A DNA stretch of 57,706 nt from Bryobacterales bacterium (GTDB taxonomy: Bacteria; Acidobacteriota; Terriglobia; Bryobacterales; Bryobacteraceae). A model generated the notes under the pieces. The model saw only the letters and a list, made by a program, of their open reading frames with translations. It was not told the origin of the DNA and did not search any database. Location: positions 1-57,706 of the forward strand of contig PLDF01000401.1 in assembly GCA_003135055.1 (NCBI GenBank). Direction: 5' to 3'. Made by a program: the position numbers and the translations under genes. The number at the start of each line of letters is the position of its first letter. Positions within the stretch are counted from its first letter, which is position 1. Below are positions 8,580-17,247 of this stretch, piece by piece.

Positions 8580-8797
8580 GGAGAGCCGTTCATTTGGGTT
8601 CGACCGCCAGGCCTTCGCAGTCGGTCACGCCGTTCCAATGCGCGGAAGTTGAACTTATGGCCCACCACCGGCTGAAAAACTTCATCAGCTACTCCTCTAT
8701 CAACGGGCCCTGAGTGAGGGCGCGCCAGAACTTTTCCAGCATGCGCCATCTCCCGTTCGACGACAACGGAACGCGTGGCGGCGGTAGGTTTGGTCAT
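8580..8797 (-). pseudogene. AHSA1/SRPBCC-domain protein, broken
   Basis: The ATG at 8797 opens a typical START-like SRPBCC protein (TRSVVVEREMAHA), but the match then changes frame twice. EKFWRALTQGPLIEE is in a second frame and ends in TAG where the family has Trp (TGG). FQPVVGHKFNFRA returns to the first frame, and HWNGVTDCEGLAVEP is again shifted. The rest of the gene is absent. It sits nine bases downstream of an ArsR-type regulator, the classic ArsR-SRPBCC pairing. At least two frameshifts, one nonsense change and a 3' deletion make it a clear pseudogene. Confidence 0.8.
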
Positions 8798-8806
8798 TGG
8801 TCCATC

Positions 8807-9118
8807 TTATTTCAAAAGGGTGTCGAGGCGGTCGAACCGGTCGCGCCAGAAGGCGCCATAGAGGCTCATCCAGTCGATCAGGGGCGCCAGAGCTTGCGGC
8901 TGGGGGCTGTAGTGAGTCTGGCGTCCCTCGCGCCGTTCGCGCACCAGGCTGGCAAGCTTCAAAACGCCCAGGTGCTTGGAGACCGCCGGTTGCGAGACTC
9001 CGGCCCGGTCGGTCAGGGCCCGCACGGTTTGTTCGCCGTCGCGGCTCAGCCGCTCGAAGATCGCCCGCCGGGTCGGGTCGGCGAGGGCCTTGAAAACGTC
9101 GTCCGCTACGGCTTGCAT
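8807..9118 (-). CDS. ArsR-family winged-helix transcriptional regulator
   Basis: 103 residues. The winged helix-turn-helix is complete: FKALADPTRRAIFERLS, then GVSQPAVSKHLGVLK as recognition helix, then the wing REGRQTHYS. It ends in LIDWMSLYGAFWRDRFDRL, the C-terminus typical of the ArsR subgroup that regulates an SRPBCC (AHSA1) gene. No Cys metal-binding box (no ELCVCDL), so it is not a metal sensor of the classical type. The partner gene just downstream is dead, so this regulator may be an orphan. Confidence 0.92.
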   Translation of the reverse strand: MQAVADDVFKALADPTRRAIFERLSRDGEQTVRALTDRAGVSQPAVSKHLGVLKLASLVRERREGRQTHYSPQPQALAPLIDWMSLYGAFWRDRFDRLDTLLK

Positions 9119-9414
9119 ATCGGAATCATAACTCTGCGGTTATGAATTAGTCGAGGCTGAACTGCGTCGAGCGTTACTGTGCTTGATATTCTGAGCCGAG
9201 CTCCAATGCAGCCCGGCGGCCAAGCCCCTCCGAAATCCGGCCATCCGCCGAAGATCGCTACCCAGAGCCTCCGCAAGCGGCATGAAAACTTTTCCCTCTG
9301 AATCACTCGAAAGCTAAGTTTATCTTCTCTTTCTTCTCAATCGCATACAGCCATCCACACCGAAACTCATTCAACCGCCATGCTACCTTTGAATCGGCAT
9401 ATGTCAGCACTGAG

Positions 9415-9711
9415 GTGAAATCCATGCCGTGCGCCGATCTGAAAGATTCAGTAGCATTCGAAATCGGATCCTCTGTCCCTGAGGTGCAAGCCGTCTTTAC
9501 CAAGCTTGAGGAGAAGAACGTACTCCACGTATGGGCAATTGTTCCCGATAATGACCGCAGGGTGTATCGGTCTGTCTACGCCAAGGAAAAGGAGATCATT
9601 GGGAAGTTCGACGGAGTTGATTTCGACTTCAACGTCGTTCCCAGCCATGGCAGAGACCCTCAACACTTAGTGTCCGATCTCGGCGCTGAATTAGCCTTCT
9701 TGCGAAAGTGA
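9415..9711 (+). CDS. small hypothetical protein, first of a two-gene module
   Basis: 98 residues from GTG 9415 (ATG 9424 is an alternative). It reads as a real protein (TKLEEKNVLHVWAIVPD, then KEKEIIGKFDGVDFDFNVV), with an alpha/beta pattern. Base composition is visibly more AT-rich than the neighbours, suggesting transfer. It ends in TGA, after which the same frame continues into a HEPN-like protein. I recognise no named family; pairing with a HEPN-like gene suggests a toxin/antitoxin-type module, by inference. Confidence 0.6.
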   Translation: MKSMPCADLKDSVAFEIGSSVPEVQAVFTKLEEKNVLHVWAIVPDNDRRVYRSVYAKEKEIIGKFDGVDFDFNVVPSHGRDPQHLVSDLGAELAFLRK

Positions 9712-9744
9712 CGCACAACGTCGCAACTCTCTCGCGCAGAACAC

Positions 9745-10083
9745 CTGACAAAATCGCGCCAGAACGAAGAGTTCGCCAAGACCCTTGACACCTCAACTAC
9801 ATGTGGTATTGAATGGGCAATCACGATGAGGTTCTACGCGGCGCTTCATTATGTGCAGGCATATTTCGCATCCGGAACGGGAAAGGCCCCAACCACTCAT
9901 TACCGTCGCGCCAACTCCATTCAGCGTGACATGTCGATTGCAGGGGCCTACGATGACTACCGCTATTTGGAAGACCTGAGTCGCGATGTTCGATACAACT
10001 ATTCCAACCTGCAGCCGGGCCACATAAAATTCGCCGAAGATTGTCTGATCACGGTAAAGTCCGTGGTCGGCCTTCATCTCTAA
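9745..10083 (+). CDS. HEPN-like small protein
   Basis: The protein-like frame runs from just after the TGA at 9711: SRAEHLTKSRQNEEFAKTLD, then GIEWAITMRFYAALHYVQAY. The only ATG is 9826, which would cut off the first helix, so initiation at a non-ATG codon (CTG 9745 is placed here as a guess) or by readthrough is possible. The helix AITMRFYAALHYVQAYFA and the later RYLEDLSRDVRYN resemble four-helix HEPN proteins, some of which are RNases. In frame with the preceding gene. Family assignment is tentative. Confidence 0.55.
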   Translation: MTKSRQNEEFAKTLDTSTTCGIEWAITMRFYAALHYVQAYFASGTGKAPTTHYRRANSIQRDMSIAGAYDDYRYLEDLSRDVRYNYSNLQPGHIKFAEDCLITVKSVVGLHL

Positions 10084-10092
10084 CCCCGATCT

Positions 10093-10430
10093 CAGCGCCT
10101 CGGCATCGAAGATCAAAGCTTCCGGACCCGAACAATCCAAACCCACTCCACGTCCTCAGGTTCGTTTCGCGCCATCAGCGCCGCTCGCCACGAAATTCTT
10201 CCCAATTCTCAATGCTCTGAACATTTCCAACCTCCGCGCCGATCTCCGCGCCTCCGCGCCTCAGCGTCGAAGTCCGAAGTCCCCGAACCCCAACAATCCA
10301 AACCGCTTCCACGTCCTCAGCTCCGTTCCACAAACCCACTCCCCGCCGCACGCAACGTAATCCCCTCAATTCTTAAGCCCATTAGTATGTTCCTCCGCGC
10401 CGACCTCCGCGCCTCAGCGTCGAATCCGAT
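10093..10430. repeat. cluster of degenerate local direct repeats
   Basis: Two arms share AACAATCCAAACC followed by CCACGTCCTCAG (near 10131-10159 and 10291-10320). CTCCGCGCC-GA-CTCCGCGCC with TCAGCGTCGAA occurs twice (near 10235-10270 and 10396-10426), with a weaker relative at 10093-10110. Units are interleaved, not in perfect tandem. No gene is present between the HEPN-like gene and the DUF1592 gene. Confidence 0.65.
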
Positions 10431-10457
10431 CTTGCGTGGAAGCCCAACTATCGATGT

Positions 10458-10485
10458 GTGACAAGCTACGCCAACGCGGTATACT
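10458..10485 (+). promoter_or_regulatory. sigma-70-like promoter of the DUF1592/DUF1552 operon
   Basis: GTGACA (10458-10463, five of six bases of TTGACA), a 16-base spacer and TATACT (10480-10485). The expected transcript start is near 10492, with GGAG at 10497-10500 five bases before the ATG at 10506. This is the best promoter match in the window. Confidence 0.6.
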
Positions 10486-10505
10486 AGTTGTTAACCGGAG
10501 ACCAG

Positions 10506-12872
10506 ATGCGCATCGGTACTATCGCCTCGTTTGTATGTTCCATCACCTGGTTGTCGCTCGCCCTCCCGCCGGCCAATTGCGCTGCCGACCCCGCCTTTCA
10601 AGCCGCTGTGGAACCCGTATTTCGCGGCGTCTGCCTGGGCTGTCACAATCAGCAGCTCGCCTCGGGCGGAATGAACATTCAGCCGTTTCTCGACTCGAAA
10701 TCGCTCACCGAAAGCCGCGAGGGCTGGGACATCATTCTGCAAAAACTGCGCGCCGGTGAGATGCCGCCGGCGGGTATGCCGAAACCCGCCAAGCTGGATG
10801 CGCTGATCGCCTACGTCCAAAGCCGCCTCGACGAAATCGACAAAAGCGTCAAGCCCGACCCCGGCCGCGTGGTGGCTCACCGGCTGAACCGATACGAATA
10901 CATGAATACGGTTCGCGATCTGCTCGCGGTCGATTTCCAGGCGGACAAAAACTTTCCCACCGACGATTCCGGCTACGGGTTCGACAACATTGGCTCCGTT
11001 CTTACCGTTTCGCCGCTCCTGATGTCGAAGTATATGAACGCCGCGCAGAAAATCGCGTCGCGCGCCATGGCCCTCGACCCGCTGCCCAAGCCCATCGAGG
11101 CCGAGTACTCCAACCGCAACAAAAACACCACCAAGCCTGAGCGTGGCGTGGTGGAAGCCCAAGTCCGCATCGATTTCGACGGCGATTACACCGTCCGGTT
11201 CGGCTTGCAGGGCGAGCGCCCTCCGGACGGCAAACCCGTCGACCTGTCGCTTTCGGTGGATGGCAAGGTGGTGCACACCATGAGCGTCGAAACCAAGCCC
11301 TCGAAGCTGGTTTACTTCGACCCTTACTCGGAAGAGAAGATGACGGTGCATCTTACCGAAGGCGAGCACACCGTTCGCGCGCAATTCCTCAATGACGATT
11401 TCGCCGCCGCTCTGTCCGATAAGGACTTCACCAACCGCAAGAAGAACAAGTACATCGATGCCCTGACCTTCATCGGGCCGTTTGCCTCCGCGGGCGAGAA
11501 TGCCAGCCGCAAGAAGATTCTGATCTGCGAGCCTAAATCCGGCGCGGCGTGCGTGCAAAAAATTATCGCGAATCTGGCTAACCACGCGTATCGCCGCCCG
11601 GCCACCAGTCAGGAAACGGCCGCCATTTCGCATTTCGTCGATTTTGCGCGCGCCCAGGGGCAGAGCGTCGAACAGGGAATCCAGCTCGCCATTCAGGCGA
11701 TGCTGGTGTCGCCGAATTTTCTCTTCAAGATTGAGAACGGGACGGCAGCCTCACAAACGACGGCCGCCCACCCCGTTTCGGACTACGAGCTAGCCTCGCG
11801 CCTCAGCTACTTCTTGTGGAGCTCCATGCCCGACGACGAGCTGCTGGGTCTTGCCGCGCAGGGGAAACTGCACGACGCCACGGTTCTCGACACCCAGATG
11901 AAGCGCATGTTAGCCGACAGCCGCTCCGGCGCGCTGGCGTCGAATTTCGCCGGGCAATGGCTGGAAACGCGCAATCTCGACGTGGTGAAGCCAGACCCGC
12001 AGAAGTTCCCCGAATGGAACTCGGATCTGCGCGACGATATGAAGAGCGAAACGCGCATGTTCTTCGAATATGTGCTGCGCGAGAACCGCCCCATCACCGA
12101 TTTTCTGGACGCGCGCTATACGTTCCTCGACGAACGGCTGGCGAAGTTTTACGGCATCACGGATGTCAAAGGCCCGGAATTCCGGCGCGTCGATCTGACT
12201 ACCGATCAGCGCGGCGGCGTCCTCGGCCAGGCCGCCGTGCTCACGGTTTCCAGCTATCCCACGCGCACGTCCGTGGTGCTCCGCGGCAAGTTCATCCTCG
12301 ATAACATTCTGTCTTCGCCCGTACTTCCGCCGCCGCCGGACGTTCCGCCGCTCGACGAAGCCGCCGTGGGAAAATCGGCCTCGCTGCGCCAGCAGATGGA
12401 AAAGCATCGCGCCGACCCCGCCTGCGCCACCTGTCATAACAAAATGGACCCGCTGGGGTTTGGCCTTGAGAATTACAACGCCATTGGGAAGTGGCGCACC
12501 CAGGACGGAAACTTTCCCGTCGATGCCACCGGCACGCTCCCCAGCGGCAAAGCCTTTGCGACGCCCGCGGAAATGCGCAGCGTGCTCACCACCGGCCTGC
12601 CCGAGTTTTCGCAGTGCCTCACGCAGAAGATGCTGACTTACGCGTTAGAGCGCGGCCTGCAACCCTTCGATAGACGCACGGAAGCGGATATCGAGCGCCA
12701 GCTTACGGAATCGAACTATTCGTTCCAAACTTTGATCTACGGAATCGTTCACAGCCTGCCGTTCCAGCAATCCCGCGGCGAGGCGCCGGCCCCGCGGCAA
12801 ACCGTGACCGCTAAGACCAACCCCGTTAATGCCAACATGCCTAAGACCAATTTGAAGGAGCCCCCAAAATGA
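10506..12872 (+). CDS. secreted DUF1587/DUF1592/DUF1588 c-type cytochrome-like protein
   Basis: 788 residues from ATG 10506. A signal peptide is followed by a cytochrome-like heme motif CLGCH (GVCLGCHNQQ). Next come a DUF1587 block (VAHRLNRYEYMNTVRDLL), a carbohydrate-binding-like middle, DUF1595 (ANHAYRRPATSQE), DUF1592 (ASRLSYFLWSSMPDDELLG), DUF1588 with a second heme-type motif CATCHNKMDPLGFGLENY, and DUF1585 at the end. This architecture is abundant in planctomycetes and acidobacteria; the function is not established, and an extracytoplasmic redox role is inferred from the CxxCH motifs. The stop overlaps the DUF1552 gene by four bases. Confidence 0.93.
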   Translation: MRIGTIASFVCSITWLSLALPPANCAADPAFQAAVEPVFRGVCLGCHNQQLASGGMNIQPFLDSKSLTESREGWDIILQKLRAGEMPPAGMPKPAKLDALIAYVQSRLDEIDKSVKPDPGRVVAHRLNRYEYMNTVRDLLAVDFQADKNFPTDDSGYGFDNIGSVLTVSPLLMSKYMNAAQKIASRAMALDPLPKPIEAEYSNRNKNTTKPERGVVEAQVRIDFDGDYTVRFGLQGERPPDGKPVDLSLSVDGKVVHTMSVETKPSKLVYFDPYSEEKMTVHLTEGEHTVRAQFLNDDFAAALSDKDFTNRKKNKYIDALTFIGPFASAGENASRKKILICEPKSGAACVQKIIANLANHAYRRPATSQETAAISHFVDFARAQGQSVEQGIQLAIQAMLVSPNFLFKIENGTAASQTTAAHPVSDYELASRLSYFLWSSMPDDELLGLAAQGKLHDATVLDTQMKRMLADSRSGALASNFAGQWLETRNLDVVKPDPQKFPEWNSDLRDDMKSETRMFFEYVLRENRPITDFLDARYTFLDERLAKFYGITDVKGPEFRRVDLTTDQRGGVLGQAAVLTVSSYPTRTSVVLRGKFILDNILSSPVLPPPPDVPPLDEAAVGKSASLRQQMEKHRADPACATCHNKMDPLGFGLENYNAIGKWRTQDGNFPVDATGTLPSGKAFATPAEMRSVLTTGLPEFSQCLTQKMLTYALERGLQPFDRRTEADIERQLTESNYSFQTLIYGIVHSLPFQQSRGEAPAPRQTVTAKTNPVNANMPKTNLKEPPK

Positions 12873-14209
12873 CCCTGATCGAACGCAAGGCCCTCGGACG
12901 CCGGACGTTTCTGCGCGGCATGGGCGCCACCGTGGCGCTTCCGTTCCTCGATGCCATGGCGCCGGCCTTCGCGGCCACGCCCAAGGCGCCGGTGCGCATG
13001 GCGATCGTCTACGTGCCCAACGGCCTCATCATGCAGGGGTGGAACCCCGAGTATGAGGGCGCCCTGCAAAGCCTGCCGCGCACGCTGAAGTCGCTCGAGC
13101 CGCTCAAGGACGATATCCTGCTTCTCGGCAACCTCACGCATAACGCCGGCCGCGCGCTGCTCGATGGCGCGGGCGATCACGGCCGCTGCTGCGGCACCTA
13201 TCTCACCGGCGTACACGTCAAGAAGTCTTTGGCGGATATCCGCGCCGGGGTCTCGTTCGACCAGCACATTGCCTCCAAGGCAGACAGCCGGATGCGCTTC
13301 CCGTCGCTCGAAATCGGCATGGAAGACGGCCGTCAGGCGGGCGATTGCGATTCCGGCTACTCCTGCGCTTACACCAACAATCTCGCCTGGAAGAGCGAGA
13401 CCGTTCCGCTGCCGCCCACGCTCAATCCGCGCGATCTGTTTGAGCGCCTGTTCGGCGATGGCATACCGATGGGTCCCCAGGCGCGCGCGCGCCAGGCGCT
13501 CTACCGCCGCAGCATCCTCGATTTCGTGAACGAATCCACGCGCACTCTCGAAACCAGGCTCGGGCCGGACGACCGCCGCAAACTGGACGAGTATCTATCC
13601 TCCATCCGCGAGATTGAGCGCCAGATCGAAGCTTCCGAGGCTGTCAATGCGCGCATCGATCCGCATATGGATAAGCCCTACGGCATCCCCGCCGATTTCG
13701 CCGAGCACTTCAAGCTCATGACCGATATGATCACGGTGGCGTTCCAGGCCGATATGACGCGCGTGGTCACGTTCCTGGTCACTCGCGAAGGCAGCTCGCG
13801 CGCCTATCGCGAGATCGGCATTCCCGATGGGCACCATCCGCTGACGCATCACCGCAATCTGCCCGATCTCATCGAGAAAGTGTCGCAGATCAACGCCTAT
13901 CACATGCAGCAGTTCTCGCAGTGGGTGACTAAGTTGAAGGCCACTCCCGACGGCGACCGCTCGCTGCTCGATAACTCGATGATAGTCTACGGCGCGGGCC
14001 TTTCCGACGGCAACCGCCATCTGCACGAAGATCTGCCGACGTTGATCGCGGGCAAGGCGGGCGGAGCGTTCAAGACCGGCCGCCGCATCGTAGCTCGCAG
14101 GGAAACACCCATGTGCAATCTGCACCTGACGATGATGGACCGCATGGGCGTACGCATGGATGAGTTCGGCGATTCCACCGGCCATCTGGAAGGTCTCGAC
14201 CTGACTTAG
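12869..14209 (+). CDS. DUF1552 domain protein, Tat-exported
   Basis: 446 residues. The N-terminus has a twin-arginine signal (LGRRTFLRGMGATVALPFLD) with Ala-rich cleavage region. The body is a DUF1552 protein: IVYVPNGLIMQGWNPE, an AGDCDSGYSCAYTNNLAWKS segment and DGHHPLTHHRN near the end. DUF1552 genes nearly always follow DUF1592-type genes, as here with an ATGA overlap, so the two products probably act together outside the cytoplasm. The fold may resemble the alkaline phosphatase/DUF1501 group (inference); no reaction is known. Confidence 0.92.
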   Translation: MTLIERKALGRRTFLRGMGATVALPFLDAMAPAFAATPKAPVRMAIVYVPNGLIMQGWNPEYEGALQSLPRTLKSLEPLKDDILLLGNLTHNAGRALLDGAGDHGRCCGTYLTGVHVKKSLADIRAGVSFDQHIASKADSRMRFPSLEIGMEDGRQAGDCDSGYSCAYTNNLAWKSETVPLPPTLNPRDLFERLFGDGIPMGPQARARQALYRRSILDFVNESTRTLETRLGPDDRRKLDEYLSSIREIERQIEASEAVNARIDPHMDKPYGIPADFAEHFKLMTDMITVAFQADMTRVVTFLVTREGSSRAYREIGIPDGHHPLTHHRNLPDLIEKVSQINAYHMQQFSQWVTKLKATPDGDRSLLDNSMIVYGAGLSDGNRHLHEDLPTLIAGKAGGAFKTGRRIVARRETPMCNLHLTMMDRMGVRMDEFGDSTGHLEGLDLT

Positions 14210-14282
14210 CCTAGGTAGTATGGCGAAATTTTTCAATGGAATTCGTGGCTCCCTCGGCTTTGTGGGGCAGGTTGGCCTGTTT

Positions 14283-14412
14283 TGTGGGGCAGCCAATCCT
14301 GGCTGCAGCCGGCTTTCAGCCGGCTCTCTTCGTCTAGCGATTCGTCGGTTTCTGCCGCAAGAGACGCCCCCGAGGGGACCGTCCCCCGCTCGTGTGAACG
14401 CGTCCGTCTCAG
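14283..14412. repeat. interspersed repeat, family A, copy 2 (long form)
   Basis: Opens TGTGGGGCAGCCAATCCTGG followed by the hairpin GCCGGCTTTCAGCCGGC. It continues into a second module (AGAGACGCC, then GGGGACCGTCCCC, itself a perfect hairpin, then GTGAACGCGT). The same two modules in the same order form copy 4 (48490-48664, inverted). A truncated TTGTGGGGCAG precedes it at about 14260. Confidence 0.8.
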
Positions 14413-14446
14413 CGTCAGCCATCCTATTAACCGAGGCTCAGTAACC

Positions 14447-15463
14447 ATGCAATTCCCAGGCGCAGCCCCTCCGTCGGTCGGCGTGCTCTTCGACAGCGCC
14501 TTCGACCGCATCGACGATCTGCTCGCCTTAGCTTTGCTCTACGGCCTGGATGGCAAGGGCGAGATGCGCATGAGCGCGGTCACGGTGAGCCGTCCGGATT
14601 TCGCCGCCGCTCAGTTCTGCGAAATTGTGAAGCGCTTCTATGCGGGCGCCGCCGGCGGATTTGGGTTCGGATTTTCGTTCCCCGTCGGTCTTGCCGCCGA
14701 CGGACCGGGGAAGCCGCTGCCGGTCTACCCCGCCCTTCTGGCAAAGACCGGCGACGATGGCGCGCGGCTCTACAAACCGGCGCTTGAGAGTTTCATCGAT
14801 ACGGGCGACCCCGCCACGGTGCTGCGAAACGCCTTGACGGCGTCGCAGCCGCACAATACCATCGTGATCGCCGGGGGGCCGTTGACCAGTCTGGCGCGTT
14901 TGCTCGAGATGCGCGGATCCAAAGATCTGATCGCGCTCAACGTGCGTTACCTGGCGATCGCCGCCGGCCCGTGGATCGCTCCCGATCTGAACGCCGCGAA
15001 GGCCGCCCAGCGCGTCTTCGACGATTGGCCCACACCCATTTACGCCTCCAGCGTGGAGCTCGGCGCCGCCGTACGCTTCCCGGCCTCCAGCATCGAGAAG
15101 GATTTCGCCTGGTCGAAGGCGCATCCGGTGGCTGATGCCTACCGCGCGTTCGGGACCATGCCCTACGACGCGCCCACTTCCGCCATGGATGCCTCGCTCT
15201 ACGCCGTTCGGCCCACCGCGGGCTATTTCAAATTGTCCGGTCCCGGACAATTCCGTGCGAGCGCAGCCGGCGTCGATTTCACCGCTTCCGCCCAGGGTAA
15301 GCATCAGCTTCTCATGCCCGATGAAGCTCAAACCGGCGCCGTCGTCAAGGCGCTGACCGAGCTCGCCAGCGCACAGCCCGTGGTTCGCGCGCGCCGGGGG
15401 CCGAGGGCCGATGCGAAGGCCGATCCGAATGCCGATAAGCCGCAGCCCATCAAAAAACAGTGA
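14447..15463 (+). CDS. nucleoside hydrolase-like protein
   Basis: 338 residues from ATG 14447; the open frame upstream is repeat A2. It matches the inosine-uridine nucleoside hydrolase fold: an N-terminal VGVLFDSAFDRIDDLLALAL in place of the usual D-x-D-x-G-x-D-D calcium motif, NTIVIAGGPLTSLARLLE in the middle, and YAAxxxELGAAV-like sequence later. The calcium motif is altered (an Ala replaces one Asp), so activity on nucleosides is uncertain. No signal peptide is seen. A Lys/Asp/Pro-rich tail ends the protein. The secreted esterase starts five bases after its stop. Confidence 0.75.
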   Translation: MQFPGAAPPSVGVLFDSAFDRIDDLLALALLYGLDGKGEMRMSAVTVSRPDFAAAQFCEIVKRFYAGAAGGFGFGFSFPVGLAADGPGKPLPVYPALLAKTGDDGARLYKPALESFIDTGDPATVLRNALTASQPHNTIVIAGGPLTSLARLLEMRGSKDLIALNVRYLAIAAGPWIAPDLNAAKAAQRVFDDWPTPIYASSVELGAAVRFPASSIEKDFAWSKAHPVADAYRAFGTMPYDAPTSAMDASLYAVRPTAGYFKLSGPGQFRASAAGVDFTASAQGKHQLLMPDEAQTGAVVKALTELASAQPVVRARRGPRADAKADPNADKPQPIKKQ

Positions 15464-15467
15464 ACCG

Positions 15468-16775
15468 ATGGCGCTGTCTTTGTGCACAATCTTGTGCGCA
15501 ATCTCCGTCGCTTCCGCCCAGAAGGTACCCGCCAAAGATCTGCTCGACCAGTACAAAAACCACGACCCCGCGCTGGAACAATCGTTGCGCCAGACGTTCA
15601 CCGCCGATGCGCTGACCAAAGGCGCCGCAGCCGCCGGAGAGCGCGGCGAATTCATATGGGCCGTCGAATCGGCAAGCCAGCCGCAGCTTCAAGTAGGTGT
15701 GACATCCCACGGCGTTCCGTACGCATCGGCGCCGCAGCTTCAAGTAGGGAACGTGGCGACAACCATGCCTCCCGTGCCGGCCGTCAGAGTAGGCGGCCTC
15801 TGGGTGTATCAAGGCTCGCTCCCCACGGGAACCGCTTACCGCTATCAGTGGATCGCCAACGGCAAGGTCTTCGGCGGCGCCAACGACGTCGCCGTCTACG
15901 GCCCCAACAGTTACGCCCAACCCGGCGTGCCCACGGGCAAGGTCAGTGACAAGCTGGTGATCGAGAGTCATGTATACCCGGGCATGACCGCCAATGTCTG
16001 GTATTGGACGCCCGCGCAGTACGATGGCTCAACGCCGCTGCCGGTGCAGATCTGGGGCGACGGCCAATTTTACGTCGAGCATCCGGCCGATTACCACGTC
16101 TTCGAAGCGCTCGACAATCTGATCGCGCAAAAGAAGATCCCGCCCATGGTCAACGTCTTCATCCAGCCCGGCATGGCCGGTGAGAAGGCCATGCGCTCCA
16201 TCGAGTACGACACCGTCGACGATGCCTACGCCCGCTATCTTCTGGAAGAAGTTCTGCCCGAGATCGAAAAGCACGTCAAGATTCGCCACGATGGCTACAG
16301 CCGCGCGATGGTCGGCGAAAGCTCCGGCGGCATTTGTTCCTTCAACGCGGCGTTTATGAAGCCCGACCAGTTTTCGCGCGTACTGAGCTGGATCGGCAGC
16401 TTCGCCGCGCTGCAGCGGAGCCCCGCCGAGCCCGTAGGCGGCTTTGTCTATCCGCTGCGCGTGCGGCAGGAGCCCAAGCGCAACATCCGCGTGTGGACGC
16501 AGGATGGCGCCGAAGACCAGGAGAACCCGCGCGCGGGAAGCTGGCCGCTGGCCAACATCGAGCTGGCGAACTCATTGAAGATGCGCCTGTACGATTACCA
16601 TTTTTCCTTCGGCCCCGGCACGCACAACCAGGCGCAGGGCAAGGCCGAGCTTCCCGAGTCCCTGATCTGGCTTTGGCGCGATTACGATTTCTCGAAGACC
16701 AGCCAGGATTTCGTGCAGAGCCCGGATGAGAAGGATAAGCCGCTGTGGCGGGTGGCGGCGATGAACCGGAACTAA
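15468..16775 (+). CDS. secreted esterase, Esterase D (PF00756) type, paralogue 1
   Basis: 435 residues. Signal peptide (MALSLCTILCAISVASAQ), an N-terminal Ig-like region as in enterochelin-esterase relatives, and a C-terminal alpha/beta hydrolase. The nucleophile elbow is MVGESSGGICSFN; the likely acid and His lie in RVWTQDGAED and FGPGTHNQAQG. The sequence PQLQVG occurs twice near residues 60-90, encoded by a short direct repeat. It is clearly homologous along its length to the esterase at 29078-30325 (shared MRSxEYDTV, RNIRVW and SLIWLWRDYD-like segments). Substrate unknown. Confidence 0.88.
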   Translation: MALSLCTILCAISVASAQKVPAKDLLDQYKNHDPALEQSLRQTFTADALTKGAAAAGERGEFIWAVESASQPQLQVGVTSHGVPYASAPQLQVGNVATTMPPVPAVRVGGLWVYQGSLPTGTAYRYQWIANGKVFGGANDVAVYGPNSYAQPGVPTGKVSDKLVIESHVYPGMTANVWYWTPAQYDGSTPLPVQIWGDGQFYVEHPADYHVFEALDNLIAQKKIPPMVNVFIQPGMAGEKAMRSIEYDTVDDAYARYLLEEVLPEIEKHVKIRHDGYSRAMVGESSGGICSFNAAFMKPDQFSRVLSWIGSFAALQRSPAEPVGGFVYPLRVRQEPKRNIRVWTQDGAEDQENPRAGSWPLANIELANSLKMRLYDYHFSFGPGTHNQAQGKAELPESLIWLWRDYDFSKTSQDFVQSPDEKDKPLWRVAAMNRN

Positions 16776-16803
16776 GTTTATTCGGGGCTCAGTCGCGCAA
16801 CAA

Positions 16804-16842
16804 CGTGGGACGGACGCTTTCGTCTGTCAACCCGGCGATCTC
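16804..16842. repeat. solo hairpin repeat, copy 1
   Basis: GTGGGAC-GGACG-CTTT-CGTCTGTC followed by AACCCGGCGATC. The stem GGACG/CGTCT-type is the same as the terminal hairpin of family C but with a 3-4 base loop. A second copy with identical flank is at 20011-20046. Confidence 0.7.
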
Positions 16843-17247
16843 GGCGAGCACCCGGCAAGCTACCAACGATTTGATAGGCGGCTCGACATGTCAGTCACAG
16901 CACTTTCAAATAAATCCGGCCTCGCAAACCACGATTCCACAGACGGCTCGGCTCCCCGCTCGATGCCTATTGGCGACCCGCTGAACCATCATCCAAACCT
17001 CTAGTTAAGATTGGACTTCCGCGAAATTGGTTTCGTTCCGGCGGCTTGCTCCGAGCCCGCCGGAATCGCCCGGTCCAGCCGCTCTCTCAGCGTTCCCACC
17101 CTCCAAGTCTCCGTGTTCCACGAATTCCCCGCGCTACACTGGAATCGGGTCGCAAGCCCGCGTCCGCATGGCGCCTTTGTGCTTACCCCGGTTCGAGCGA
17201 AAATGTTCCGAAAACGTATAAGCGCCAGGTAAGCGATAAGAGTCCAC
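16843..17247. other. intergenic stretch without a gene
   Basis: About 400 bases between the esterase and the PHP-like gene. I see no convincing coding sequence or RNA; several short frames overlap but none looks like a protein. The promoter of the next gene probably lies in the last 60 bases, without a clear consensus. Confidence 0.5.

Noticed and set aside
10491..11633. 380-codon frame on the minus strand
   Set aside because: Antisense to the DUF1592 gene; residue composition is that of reverse-complement codons.
14282..14446. Upstream extension of the nucleoside hydrolase-like gene
   Set aside because: The extension translates repeat A2, and ATG 14447 gives a family-like start.
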